Assembly: GCA_029936885.1 (NCBI GenBank)
Contig: JAPYRR010000007.1
Coordinates: 1-47,535 of the forward strand
Reading direction: 5' to 3'
DNA: 47,535 nucleotides
Origin: Fidelibacterota bacterium
GTDB lineage: Bacteria; Fidelibacterota; Marinisomatia; Marinisomatales; UBA1611
The translations under genes and the position numbers were made by a program. Under the pieces are notes generated by a model. It saw nothing but the letters and a program-made list of their open reading frames with translations. It was not told the origin of the DNA and did no database searches. Shown one piece after another: positions 30,601 through 40,158 of the stretch (position 1 is the first letter of the stretch; every line of letters begins with the position of its first letter).

Positions 30601-31943
30601 CCTAATCTATGAAGAGTAGGTGCACGATTGAGAAGGACAGGATGGTCTTCTACAACATATTCTAAAACTTTATATACAACCGGCTCACGGTTTTCGACCA
30701 TGAGTTTTGCACTTCTTGGTGTTTGGGTATAACCGCGTGCCATCAGTTCATGAATCATATGTGGCTTGAATAATTCGAGTGCCATATTTTTAGGCAATCC
30801 ACATTCATGAAGTTTCAAGCTCGGCCCAACAACAATTACGGAACGACCGGAATAGTCAACTCTTTTTCCAAGTAAATTTTGACGAAATCGACCAGTTTTT
30901 CCACGAAGCATATCGGAAAGCGATTTCAATGGACGTCGAGAGCCACTACGAATTGCAGTTTTCCGTCTATTATTATCAAATAAAGCATCAACAGCTTCCT
31001 GAAGCATCCGTTTTTCATTTCTTAAAATGACGTCAGGAGCATTTATTTCCATTAATTGCTTGAGGCGATTATTACGAATAATGATCCGTCGATATAAATC
31101 GTTCAAATCAGAAGCTGCAAACCGACCACCTTCCAGTGGTACCAAAGGACGTAATTCGGGGGGAATTACAGGTAAAATTGAAACAATCATCCATTCAGGT
31201 TTATTTAAACGCTTTTTAGTTGGATCAGGTACGAAGGATTGAACAACTTTCATACGCTTTAAGGCATCTGCTCTTTTTTGCTTCGATTTGGATGTTTTAA
31301 CAATATCCACCAATTCTTTTTTCAAATCGGGAATGCTCATCCGAGAAAGCATTTCTTTCATGGCTTCGCCACCCATGGTCGCATAAAAATAATTTTCATT
31401 ATCTCTATCTTCCTCTGAAACGGCCATATAACCATGCTGTTGCTCAATTTCAAGGTATTCATCTTCATCAATCATTTGAAAAGGCTCTAACCCACTTCCA
31501 CCCGGCTCAATAACCATAAACATTTCATAATAAATGACACGCTCAAGCTCTTTGGTACTTTTGCCCGAAAGATAACTTATTTTACTTGGGATAGATCGAA
31601 GATACCAAATGTGAACAACAGGTACAGCAAGAGTAATATGACCCATGCGTTGGCGTCGAACCTTTTTACGAGTTACCTCTACGCCACAACGGTCACAAAT
31701 AATTCCACGGTAACGGATACCTTTATATTTACCGCAATGACATTCATAGTCTTTGACCGGTCCAAAGATCTTTTCACAAAAAAGACCATCTTTTTCTGGT
31801 TTATAGGAACGGTAATTAATTGTCTCCGGTTTTAGGACCTCGCCGTAAGAACGAGCAAGAATCATTTCTGGAGACGCTAATCCAATTGTGATTGAACTAA
31901 ATGATTTTGATGTGTCAATACTGGTTGATTGAATGTAAGTCAA
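27696..31943 (-). CDS. rpoC: RNA polymerase beta' subunit (copy 1)
   Basis: 1415 aa; CHCGKYKGIRYRGIICDRCGVEV zinc site, NADFDGDQMAVHVPLS catalytic motif. Confidence 0.99.
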   Translation of the reverse strand: MTYIQSTSIDTSKSFSSITIGLASPEMILARSYGEVLKPETINYRSYKPEKDGLFCEKIFGPVKDYECHCGKYKGIRYRGIICDRCGVEVTRKKVRRQRMGHITLAVPVVHIWYLRSIPSKISYLSGKSTKELERVIYYEMFMVIEPGGSGLEPFQMIDEDEYLEIEQQHGYMAVSEEDRDNENYFYATMGGEAMKEMLSRMSIPDLKKELVDIVKTSKSKQKRADALKRMKVVQSFVPDPTKKRLNKPEWMIVSILPVIPPELRPLVPLEGGRFAASDLNDLYRRIIIRNNRLKQLMEINAPDVILRNEKRMLQEAVDALFDNNRRKTAIRSGSRRPLKSLSDMLRGKTGRFRQNLLGKRVDYSGRSVIVVGPSLKLHECGLPKNMALELFKPHMIHELMARGYTQTPRSAKLMVENREPVVYKVLEYVVEDHPVLLNRAPTLHRLGIQAFQPVLVDGKAIRLHPLVCSAFNADFDGDQMAVHVPLSLEAQMESRMLMLASHNILHPANGQPIAVPSQDMVLGCYYLTCPKEGDKGEGKLFSSIEEGVLAYENKAVGLHAIVNVRYNGKWIKNTTVGRIIFNSVLPENLDFVNEVINKKKLTQVVNNAYLLTGNYQTVLLLDKLKDLGFKIATISGVSIAISDILIPDRKDEILNEAQVKVDEIKSKFDRHILTDGERYNKVIDIWTHATNRVAGSMMDSLKKDRNGFNPVYMMADSGARGSQDQIKQLAGMRGLMAKPKKSMKGGVGEIIESPITSNFKEGLSVFEYFISTHGARKGLADTALKTADAGYLTRRLVDVAQDVVVYITDCNTINGILIADLKEGEEIIEPLADRILGRTILDDFIVKGKVVVKAGAVIEEEESELIGDSGVENVRIRSILTCEAKRGCCAKCYGWDLSTHQLVDIGTAVGIRAAQSIGEPGTQLTLRTFHIGGTATRIIEQSEMVTKRPGRVNFSDNYDFADTIDEAGTKVRRCMVRHAKLFILDKDDKQNASFNVPYGSTVFVNEGDEIPAKTTLIQWDPYTDIILARETGLVSLKDFIEGDTYAVESVEGGKKQMVVVEARDRKLSPHIEIVDKKGKILAGGTILPVKATLVVTDKKSVERGQTLVKIPKDVGKTRDITGGLPRVAELFESRKPSNPAVMSEINGNVRFGDTKRGVRKIHVMGSDGEERTYSIPYGKHVIVHEGDFVNAGTNLCEGAISPNDILHVLGPAAVRDYLVNEIQEVYRLQGVKINDKHIEVIVGQMMLKVSVKDTGDTWFLEEDKISKKEFFSENERISKMVIVDKVGDSDLESETMIDRSEFLEINKELKLSGMVVATYRKTKPATFEPILMGITRASLNTESFISAASFQETTRVLTDASTAGKTDYLLGLKENVAVGKLIPAGTGTPGIRDILVGVHENDDDSDSLLEDAVA

Positions 31944-31960
31944 AGTTAGTACTCCCTGGG

Positions 31961-34900
31961 TTAATCCAGTTCTACATCAATGCAAAGACCTTGAAGTTCT
32001 TTGATCATTACATTGAAAGATTCAGGTGATGAGAATTCAGGCATTTGTTCGCCGCGAACGATTGAGTTATAGACTTTTGATCGGCCTTCAACATCATCGG
32101 ACTTCACGGTTAATAACTCATGAAGTGTATGAGCTGCACCATAAGCCTGCAGAGCCCAAACTTCCATTTCACCTAAACGCTGTCCACCAAATTGAGCTTT
32201 TCCACCCAATGGTTGTTGCGTTATAAGTGAATAAGGCCCCGTTGAACGCGCATGCATTTTATCGTCAACCATATGGCTCAATTTCAACATATAAATGTTT
32301 CCAATTGTAACCGGATTGTCAAAGTACTCACCGGTTATACCATCGATTAAACGAGCTTTACCTGATTGGGGAAGACCTGCTTTCTCAAGTTCTTTCAAAA
32401 CATCATCAGGTGTAGCACCATCAAATACTGGTGTTGCAAATTTTTGTCCAGTGACTTCGCCAACCCATCCAAGCATGGTTTCATATAATTGCCCCAAGTT
32501 CATCCGAGATGGTACACCCAACGGATTTAAGACAATATCTACGGGGGACCCATCTTCCATAAACGGCATATCTTCTTCTGGAACGATTGTCGCAACGATA
32601 CCTTTGTTACCATGGCGACCGGCCATTTTATCACCCACTGAAATTTTTCGCTTTTGAGCGACAAAGACTTTAGCCAATTTTAAAATCCCGGGTTGGAGTT
32701 CATCACCGATTCGAAGTTTGAAAATCTCACGTTCAAGATTTGTTTCAATTCGAGCCCACTCTTCCCTAAAAGATCGCCAAACAGCTTTAATCTTTTTCCA
32801 GACTGCAACATCTTCAATCCAAGATTCGTCTTGTGCAAAACGCTCCATGTCGAAGCTGTTTATTCTCTTTAAAGTAAGTGTGGTGGATTTTTTAATCAGG
32901 GTTTTTTCTGATGATAAATCACGGATACCGTTTGAAATCTGATCTTTCAATAAATTTGTCAGTTTTTCGTCTCGGGATGCTTTTAATAGTTTTTTTGATT
33001 CTCCAGCATTTTTTTGAAATAGAAGGATCTGTTCTCGCTCTTCTTTTTTAGTTCTTTTTGCCTGTTTTTCAAAAAGTTGTGTTTTAATAACCACTCCTCT
33101 TATTCCAGGTTCAGCTTTTTTAGAAGCATCTTTTACTTCTCCAGCTTTTTCACCAAAAATTGCTCTCAGAAGTTTTTCTTCTGGTGTAGGATCTGTTTCA
33201 CCTTTCGGCGTTACTTTCCCGATCAGGATATCTCCTTCTGCAACACGTGCACCTACACGAATTATACCGGATTCATCCAGATCTTTTGTCGCTTCTTCGC
33301 TCACATTTGGAATTTCAGGAGTCAATTCTTCTTGACCACGTTTCGTATCACGAACTTCAAGTTCAATTTCATTACAATGAACTGAACTGAGAATGTCATC
33401 CTTTACCAATCTTTCACTGATAACAATAGCATCTTCAAAATTGTAACCTCTCCAAGGCATAAATGCCACACGGATATTAGATCCTAATGCTAGTTCACCA
33501 TTTTCAGTTGCAGCACCATCAGCTATAACATCGCCTTCCTTAACTTGTGTTCCCTGGCTAATAATGGGTCTTTGGTTATGAACAGTATTTTGATTCGTTC
33601 TCTTAAATTTCTTGAGTTTGATTTCGACTATATTTTCACCTTCGAAGAGAGCCAATGAATCCATCACATCCTTGCGTTTGATAAGGATTTTTTCAGAATC
33701 AACATAAGTAATTCTTCCTGCGACAGGAGATGCAACAGCGGATCGTGAATCAACAGCTACCTTAGCTTCAATGCCTGTACCAACAATGGGCGCTTGCGGC
33801 TTCATCAATGGAACGGCTTGGCGTTGCATATTTGATCCCATTAATGCACGGTTAGCATCATCATGCTCTAAAAAAGGAATTAATGCGGCAGCGACACTCA
33901 AAATCTGATTTGGAGATACCTCAACAAAATTCACATCACCAGGACTTACCATTGGAAAATCACCTTTAACACGTGCTCGGATTTTTTCTTGAATCAATTT
34001 ACCCTTTTCGTCTCTTTCTGTTGATGCCTGTGCAACAAGCACACGATCTTCATCATCAGCAGATAGGTATTGGATCTTATTGGTAACAACGGAGTCACCT
34101 AATAGCTTCCGAACCTTACGATAAGGCGATTCAATAAAACCATGATCATTTACCTCTGCAAACATTGCTAATGATGAAATCAATCCAATGTTTGGACCCT
34201 CAGGTGTTTCAATAGGACAAAGACGTCCATAATGAGTATAGTGAACATCCCTAACCTCGAAACCGGCTCTTTCACGAGTCAACCCACCAGGCCCAAGTGC
34301 AGAAATACGTCTTTTATGAGTGATTTCAGCAAGTGGATTAGTTTGATCACCAAATTGAGAAAGCTGCGATGTTCCAAAGAATGTATTAATCACAGTTGTT
34401 ACAACACGAGAATTAATTAAATCCTGTGGTGTAATACTTTCGGACTCACGCAAATTCATTCTTTCATGAATTGTACGTATCATTCTACTCAATGCAACAC
34501 TGAATTGGTTGGTTAATTGCTCTCCAATGGTTTTTACGCGACGATTTCCGAGATGGTCAATATCGTCAACACCTCTTTCGCCCTTGCGCATTTCAATTAG
34601 AAAATTTATCACCTGAATAATATCATCCATGGTTAAGACGGTATCTTCTACTGGAACATCCAAATTAAATTGCTGATTTAAGCGGTAGCGCCCAACTTGA
34701 CCAAGGTCATATTTTTTAGGGCTAAAGAAAATCCTCTCAATAAATTTTTGAGCTGTTTCCAGATTCGGCGGCTCACTTGCACGTATAAGTTGATATACGG
34801 CAGCCAATGCTTCCTCTGTACTACGAGTTGGATCTTTTTCTATTGTATTTAATAGCAACATTGAATGGAAGTTTTTATTTCCATCTACTACATGTATTTC

Positions 34901-35737
34901 AGTGATACCAGCTTCTTTTAATTCTTCTGCATTTTCTACGGTTAATTCAGTTCCACCTTCAAAAAAGATTTCACCTGTTCGTGTATCAACAATATCTTCA
35001 GTCACTGTAGCACCAATATATTGATTAATGTCTACTTTTTTCAGATTTAAAGATTTCATTGACCCAAATGCATTAAAAATATCAGTATTGGTTGAATATC
35101 CAAGAGCTCTCAATAACATCGTTACAGGGAATTTCCTACGACGGTCAATAATCACAAATAAACAATCATTTATGTCTGTCGTAAAATCTACCCAAGATCC
35201 CCGCGCTGGAATTATTCTAGCTTGATACAGTTTTGTACCATTCGGGTGAATAGATTCATCAAAGAATACACCCGGAGATCGTTGGAGCTGAGATACAATG
35301 ACCCGTTCGGCACCATTAATAATAAAGGTTCCTTTGTCAGTCATATAAGGGATATTTCCAAAATACACATCCTGTTCAATACTTTGGGCATATTCGTTCT
35401 TATTATTCTCGTCCGTAATATGCAAAGCCAAACGAACGCGGAGTGGTGCGGAATAAGTTACACCACGATCCAAACATTCGTCTGGTGTGTATTTTGGTTG
35501 TCCTAAATAATATGTTTTATATTGTAGGACATAATTCCGATGAGAATCCTCTATCGGAAATACATTATTAAAAACTCCCTCAAGTCCAATAGGTTTCCGC
35601 GCTTCCTGAGGAATCCATTCCTGCAGGAATTGCTGATAAGCCCTTGTTTGAATAGAGAGAAGATCTGGTACGTCCACGAAAGCAGGAATCTTGGAAAAAG
35701 AAATCCGCCCGTTGGATTGAGTCGTTGTGGCTCCCAA
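31961..35737 (-). CDS. rpoB: RNA polymerase beta subunit
   Basis: 1258 aa; [48 protein letters not shown]. Confidence 0.99.
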   Translation of the reverse strand: [1258 protein letters not shown]

Positions 35738-35790
35738 TTAAGCCTCCCGAATTTTAATTAGAAAAAGAATAAAAGTTATGATAATTGAAC

Positions 35791-36165
35791 TTATGCTAGT
35801 TCAACTTCGGCACCTGCTTCTTCAAGCTGTGCTTTAATATCGTTTGCTTCTGATTCAGAAATACCTTCTTTCACGGCTTTCGGCGCAGAATCAACTAATT
35901 CCTTTGCTTCTTTCAATCCCAAAGCAGTTATACTACGAACAGTTTTAATCACATTGATTTTTGCCTGTCCTACTGATTTAAGAATAACATCAAATTCGGT
36001 TTTTTCAGCTGCGGCTGCTTCACCTGCTGCAGGTGCGACTGCTACGGCAACAGGGGCTACTGCTGTTACACCAAATTTGTCTTCGATTTCACTGATGAGT
36101 TCTGAGATTTCTATCATATTTGATTCTTCAAGATATGAGAGAACGTCTGCTCGAGTAACTGCCAT
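35791..36165 (-). CDS. rplL: 50S ribosomal protein L7/L12
   Basis: [54 protein letters not shown]. Confidence 0.97.
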   Translation of the reverse strand: MAVTRADVLSYLEESNMIEISELISEIEDKFGVTAVAPVAVAVAPAAGEAAAAEKTEFDVILKSVGQAKINVIKTVRSITALGLKEAKELVDSAPKAVKEGISESEANDIKAQLEEAGAEVELA

Positions 36166-36194
36166 TTGGACTACTCCTTACGGTTTTTTTAAGA

Positions 36195-36710
36195 TTAAGA
36201 TTTTTTTTCTTTTAAACTATTCAATACGCCAATCGCATTCTGTAACGGCGAAACGAGTGTGGACACCAATTTCTGCAATGGACTACTAAGCATTGCAACA
36301 AGCTGAGAAAGTAATTCTTCCTTACTTGGCATATCGGCTAACTTTTTGAATTCTTCTCCTGGAAGAAATTCACCTTCAAATAAAATACCCTTTACAGTAG
36401 GTAAATCATTATCCTTTGTGAATTCTTTAATAACTTTCGCTGGCGCAACGGGTTCATCATACGAGATGGCAATTGCAGTTGACCCAGTCAATACTTCACT
36501 AAGCCCACTAATATTATTTTGCTCAGCTGCTAATTTTATGAGTGTATTTTTTGCAACTTTATATTCTACATTTGCTTTAAAAAATTCACTGCGAAGTTTT
36601 GTGATATCACCAACATTAAGCCCATGATATTCAGTAAAATAGACTGCTTTAGCCTTCGAGAAGGTCTCTTTCAGTTCACTTACTTGATCTATATTTTTTG
36701 TATTAGGCAT
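36195..36710 (-). CDS. rplJ: 50S ribosomal protein L10
   Basis: FSKAKAVYFTEYHGLNVGDITKLRSEFFKANVEYKVAKNTLIKLA. Confidence 0.96.
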   Translation of the reverse strand: MPNTKNIDQVSELKETFSKAKAVYFTEYHGLNVGDITKLRSEFFKANVEYKVAKNTLIKLAAEQNNISGLSEVLTGSTAIAISYDEPVAPAKVIKEFTKDNDLPTVKGILFEGEFLPGEEFKKLADMPSKEELLSQLVAMLSSPLQKLVSTLVSPLQNAIGVLNSLKEKKS

Positions 36711-36714
36711 ACCT

Positions 36715-37404
36715 TTACCTTATGGATGAATGATCAATTTGAATTCCAGGCCCCATTGTAGATGAAACAGACATTTTTTCTAAAAACTGTCCTTTCACCG
36801 ATGCAGGACGCGCTTTCATAATTGTATCATAAACAGTCTGAATATTTTCGACTAATTTTTCTGTACCAAATGAAACTTTTCCGCAGGTAACATGGATGAT
36901 TCCTGTTTTTTCAACTCGTAGTTCAACTTGCCCCGCTTTTAAATCTTTTACAGCTTTTGCAACATCCATAGTTACTGTACCACTTTTTGGGTTTGGCATT
37001 AACCCTTTTGGCCCAAGGATTCTACCCAACTTACCTAATTCACCCATCATGTCTGGAGTGGCAACAATTTTATCTACCTCAGTCCATCCATTTTTGATTT
37101 TTGTCAAATAATCTTTATTCCCGACAAAATCTGCACCAGCTTCTTGAGCTTCTTTTTCTTTTGGGCCCTGCGTCAAAACTAAAACTGTTATTGCTTTACC
37201 TGTCCCATGTGGAAGTGGCGTAGTTACTCGAATATTTTCTTCGGCATGTCTTGGGTCCACATTTAGATTCATCGCCAAATCAACACTTTCATCAAATTTG
37301 CTGAATTTAAATTTCTGGACTAAATCCATTGCTTCCTGCAAAACATAAGTCTTAGACCTATCCAAGCCTTCATTTACAGATTTCATATTTTTTGATAGAT
37401 TCAT
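36715..37404 (-). CDS. rplA: 50S ribosomal protein L1
   Basis: [34 protein letters not shown]...[18 protein letters not shown]; start set at MNLSKNMKS (37404), because the 37446 start would overlap rplK. Confidence 0.96.
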   Translation of the reverse strand: MNLSKNMKSVNEGLDRSKTYVLQEAMDLVQKFKFSKFDESVDLAMNLNVDPRHAEENIRVTTPLPHGTGKAITVLVLTQGPKEKEAQEAGADFVGNKDYLTKIKNGWTEVDKIVATPDMMGELGKLGRILGPKGLMPNPKSGTVTMDVAKAVKDLKAGQVELRVEKTGIIHVTCGKVSFGTEKLVENIQTVYDTIMKARPASVKGQFLEKMSVSSTMGPGIQIDHSSIR

Positions 37405-37414
37405 TTTAAAAACC

Positions 37415-37840
37415 TTAACCTTTAACTTCAATCCCCATTGATACACACGTCCCTTTAATCATCATCATTGCTTGCTCTATGGTATTTGCATTCAAATCTT
37501 GCATTTTAGCTTCAGCAATTGATCGTATATCTGCTTCTGTTACAGCGCCAACCTTTTCTCGATTAGGTTCACCTGACCCTTTCGCAATTTTTGCTGCTTT
37601 CAATATTAACCTAGCGGCCGGTGGCGTTTTGGTAATAAAGGTAAAGCTACGATCTGCGTAAACAGTGATTTCCACTGGGATAACATCGCCCATTTTATCT
37701 TGAGTTGACGCATTAAACGTTTTACAAAAATCCATAATATTTACACCATGTTGACCCAATGCCGGTCCTACAGGTGGTGCTGGATTTGCTTGACCAGCTT
37801 GAATTTGTAATTTGATAAATCCGATGACTTTCTTTGCCAT
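37415..37840 (-). CDS. rplK: 50S ribosomal protein L11
   Basis: [36 protein letters not shown]. Confidence 0.98.
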   Translation of the reverse strand: MAKKVIGFIKLQIQAGQANPAPPVGPALGQHGVNIMDFCKTFNASTQDKMGDVIPVEITVYADRSFTFITKTPPAARLILKAAKIAKGSGEPNREKVGAVTEADIRSIAEAKMQDLNANTIEQAMMMIKGTCVSMGIEVKG

Positions 37841-37857
37841 GATATTTTAAACCTTTT

Positions 37858-38391
37858 TTAGCTTTCCATTACTACTTGTAAGTAGTCCAACTCTACAGGT
37901 GTTTGGCGTCCAAAAATACTTACCGATACCTTTAATTTTTGTTTTTCATGATTCACTTCTTGAACTAAACCAGAAAAATCAACAAATGGCCCATCCATAA
38001 CTTTCACAGGATCGCCCACTTTATACGGAGGGGCTTCCGTGACACGAAGTGGACCATCTCCACCATCAAAATCCCCTAAAAATCGCTGCGCTTCTTCTGG
38101 CCTAATGGGTCGAGGAGCTCCTTTCGGGCCCACAAAAGATATTACACCATTAACATTTTCAAGGAGATAGCGGGTTTCCTTATCCATTTCTAATCGAACT
38201 AATAAATATCCCGGAAAAAACACACGTTCCTTAATTTTTTTCTTTCCATCTCTCATTTCAACAATATTTTCTGATGGCACCAGCACATCACCAATTTTCT
38301 CTTCCATACCTGATGTGGAGACATCAAACAAAATTGCTTCTTTTATTTTTTTTTCCTTACCGGAAATAACGCGTAATGTATACCAGTCCAT
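37858..38391 (-). CDS. nusG: Transcription antitermination protein NusG
   Basis: [34 protein letters not shown]-terminal [51 protein letters not shown]. Confidence 0.97.
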   Translation of the reverse strand: MDWYTLRVISGKEKKIKEAILFDVSTSGMEEKIGDVLVPSENIVEMRDGKKKIKERVFFPGYLLVRLEMDKETRYLLENVNGVISFVGPKGAPRPIRPEEAQRFLGDFDGGDGPLRVTEAPPYKVGDPVKVMDGPFVDFSGLVQEVNHEKQKLKVSVSIFGRQTPVELDYLQVVMES

Positions 38392-38393
38392 TA

Positions 38394-38576
38394 TTACAAA
38401 ATAAAATTCAATATTTTGGATAAAAGAAAATCAACAAAGAACAAGAACACGATTAAAATGAGAGATAAGGTTAACACCACATAGGTGGATCCCTTTAACT
38501 CATCCCAATTTGGCCAAGATACTTTGTTCATCTCAAACTGAACGTCAGCGAAAAATTGCTGAAGTTTTTTAAACAT
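38394..38576 (-). CDS. secE: Preprotein translocase subunit SecE
   Basis: 60 aa; [52 protein letters not shown]. Confidence 0.95.
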   Translation of the reverse strand: MFKKLQQFFADVQFEMNKVSWPNWDELKGSTYVVLTLSLILIVFLFFVDFLLSKILNFIL

Positions 38577-38653
38577 TTAAATTTCCTTACTTTTACTCTT
38601 ATTTCAAGAGCCTAATTATTCTGATCGCCTCAATTGGCTGCCTTCCAAATTTG

Positions 38654-38726
38654 CAGGAGAGACAGGACTTGAACCTGCAACCTACGGCTTTGGAGGCCGT
38701 TGCTCTACCAATTGAGCTACTCTCCT
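38654..38726 (-). tRNA. tRNA-Trp (CCA anticodon)
   Basis: Folded by eye: AGGAGAG/CTCTCCT acceptor, ACGGC-CTCCAAA-GCCGT anticodon arm, GCAGG-TTCAAGT-CCTGT T-arm; G discriminator; 3' CCA not encoded. Confidence 0.95.
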
Positions 38727-38767
38727 ATTGTAACCTAGAAGCAAAAATCATATCCACTTCTAGCAAA

Positions 38768-38932
38768 CTACTTCGTTTCTTTAAAAAGAACGTGTTTTCT
38801 AACAACAGGATCAAATTTTTTGTATTCAACACGACCAGGATGGAGTTTTTTACTCTTAGTAATCGTATATCGATAGCCAGTACCAGCTGTACTTTCAATT
38901 TGAATGATTGCGCGTTTACTGTTCCCAGCCAT
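38768..38932 (-). CDS. rpmG: 50S ribosomal protein L33 (cysteine-free form)
   Basis: Not in ORF track; own translation [54 protein letters not shown], 54 aa. Confidence 0.95.
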   Translation of the reverse strand: MAGNSKRAIIQIESTAGTGYRYTITKSKKLHPGRVEYKKFDPVVRKHVLFKETK

Positions 38933-38943
38933 AATTATTTACC

Positions 38944-40134
38944 CTATTCAGTAATTGATGTTACAACACCAGCGCCAACAGTATGACCGCCTTCACGGAT
39001 TGCAAATCGAAGCTCTGTATCCATAGCGATAGGTGTAATTAATTCAACATTAAATTCTACATTATCACCCGGCATGACCATTTCTGTTCCACTTTCAAGT
39101 GTGACAACACCGGTTACGTCTGTTGTACGAAAATAGAACTGAGGACGATACCCATTAAAAAAGGGGGTATGACGACCGCCTTCTTCTTTCTTCAAGATAT
39201 AGACACTGGCTTTAAACTTTGTATGCGGTGTAATACTTCCGGGCTTGGCTAAAACCATACCACGACCTAAGTCATCTTTATCAACACCCCGAAGAAGCAA
39301 TCCTGCATTATCGCCAGCTCGACCTTCATCCAAAAGCTTCCTGAACATTTCTATACCAGTGACTGTGGTCTTTGTATCTTTACCCATTCCAAGTATAGAG
39401 ATTTCATCACCTACTTTAACAATTCCACGTTCAATTCGGCCTGTCCCAACCGTTCCACGACCTGTAATGGAAAAAACATCCTCAACAGGCATTAAGAAAG
39501 GTTTATCCACATCACGTTTTGGTTCCGGGATAAAGGTATCACATGCTTCCATAAGGTCCACAATGCATTGATTAGCGGCTTCATCTCCAGGAGAATTCAA
39601 CGCATTCAGTGCCGATCCTTTAATGATGGGTGTATCATCACCCGGAAAATCATATTCATTCAATAAATCACGAAGCTCCATTTCAACCAGTTCTATTAAT
39701 TCTTCATCATCTACCTGATCTGTCTTATTCATAAAGACAACCATAGAAGGAACATTCACCTGCTTAGCCAAGAGCACATGCTCACGGGTTTGAGGCATAG
39801 GACCATCTGCTGCAGATACAACCAGAACGGCACCATCCATCTGAGCTGCTCCTGTAATCATATTTTTGATATAGTCAGCGTGACCGGGACAATCCACGTG
39901 AGCATAATGACGGTTTTCTGTCTCATACTCTACGTGAGCGGTCTGAATCGTAATACCACGCTCTCGTTCTTCCGGGGCATTATCAATACTATCAAATGGC
40001 ATTGCCTCAGCAAAACCACGGGCGCTCTGCACCATGGTAATTGCTGCTGTCAATGTGGTCTTTCCATGATCCACGTGACCAATCGTACCGATGTTCACGT
40101 GGGGTTTCGTTCTTTTAAATTTTTCTTTTGCCAT
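38944..40134 (-). CDS. tuf: Elongation factor Tu (copy 2, TAG stop)
   Basis: Protein identical to 23435-24625; only the stop codon differs. Confidence 0.97.
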   Translation of the reverse strand: MAKEKFKRTKPHVNIGTIGHVDHGKTTLTAAITMVQSARGFAEAMPFDSIDNAPEERERGITIQTAHVEYETENRHYAHVDCPGHADYIKNMITGAAQMDGAVLVVSAADGPMPQTREHVLLAKQVNVPSMVVFMNKTDQVDDEELIELVEMELRDLLNEYDFPGDDTPIIKGSALNALNSPGDEAANQCIVDLMEACDTFIPEPKRDVDKPFLMPVEDVFSITGRGTVGTGRIERGIVKVGDEISILGMGKDTKTTVTGIEMFRKLLDEGRAGDNAGLLLRGVDKDDLGRGMVLAKPGSITPHTKFKASVYILKKEEGGRHTPFFNGYRPQFYFRTTDVTGVVTLESGTEMVMPGDNVEFNVELITPIAMDTELRFAIREGGHTVGAGVVTSITE

Positions 40135-40158
40135 TTTTATACTCCAAAGATGTATTTA

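Larger units (their letters stand above)
23436..32026 (+). repeat. Direct repeat, copy 1 (8591 bp)
   Basis: Same as 38945-47535 at constant offset 15509; coding, intergenic and spurious antisense ORFs all match. Confidence 0.97.
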
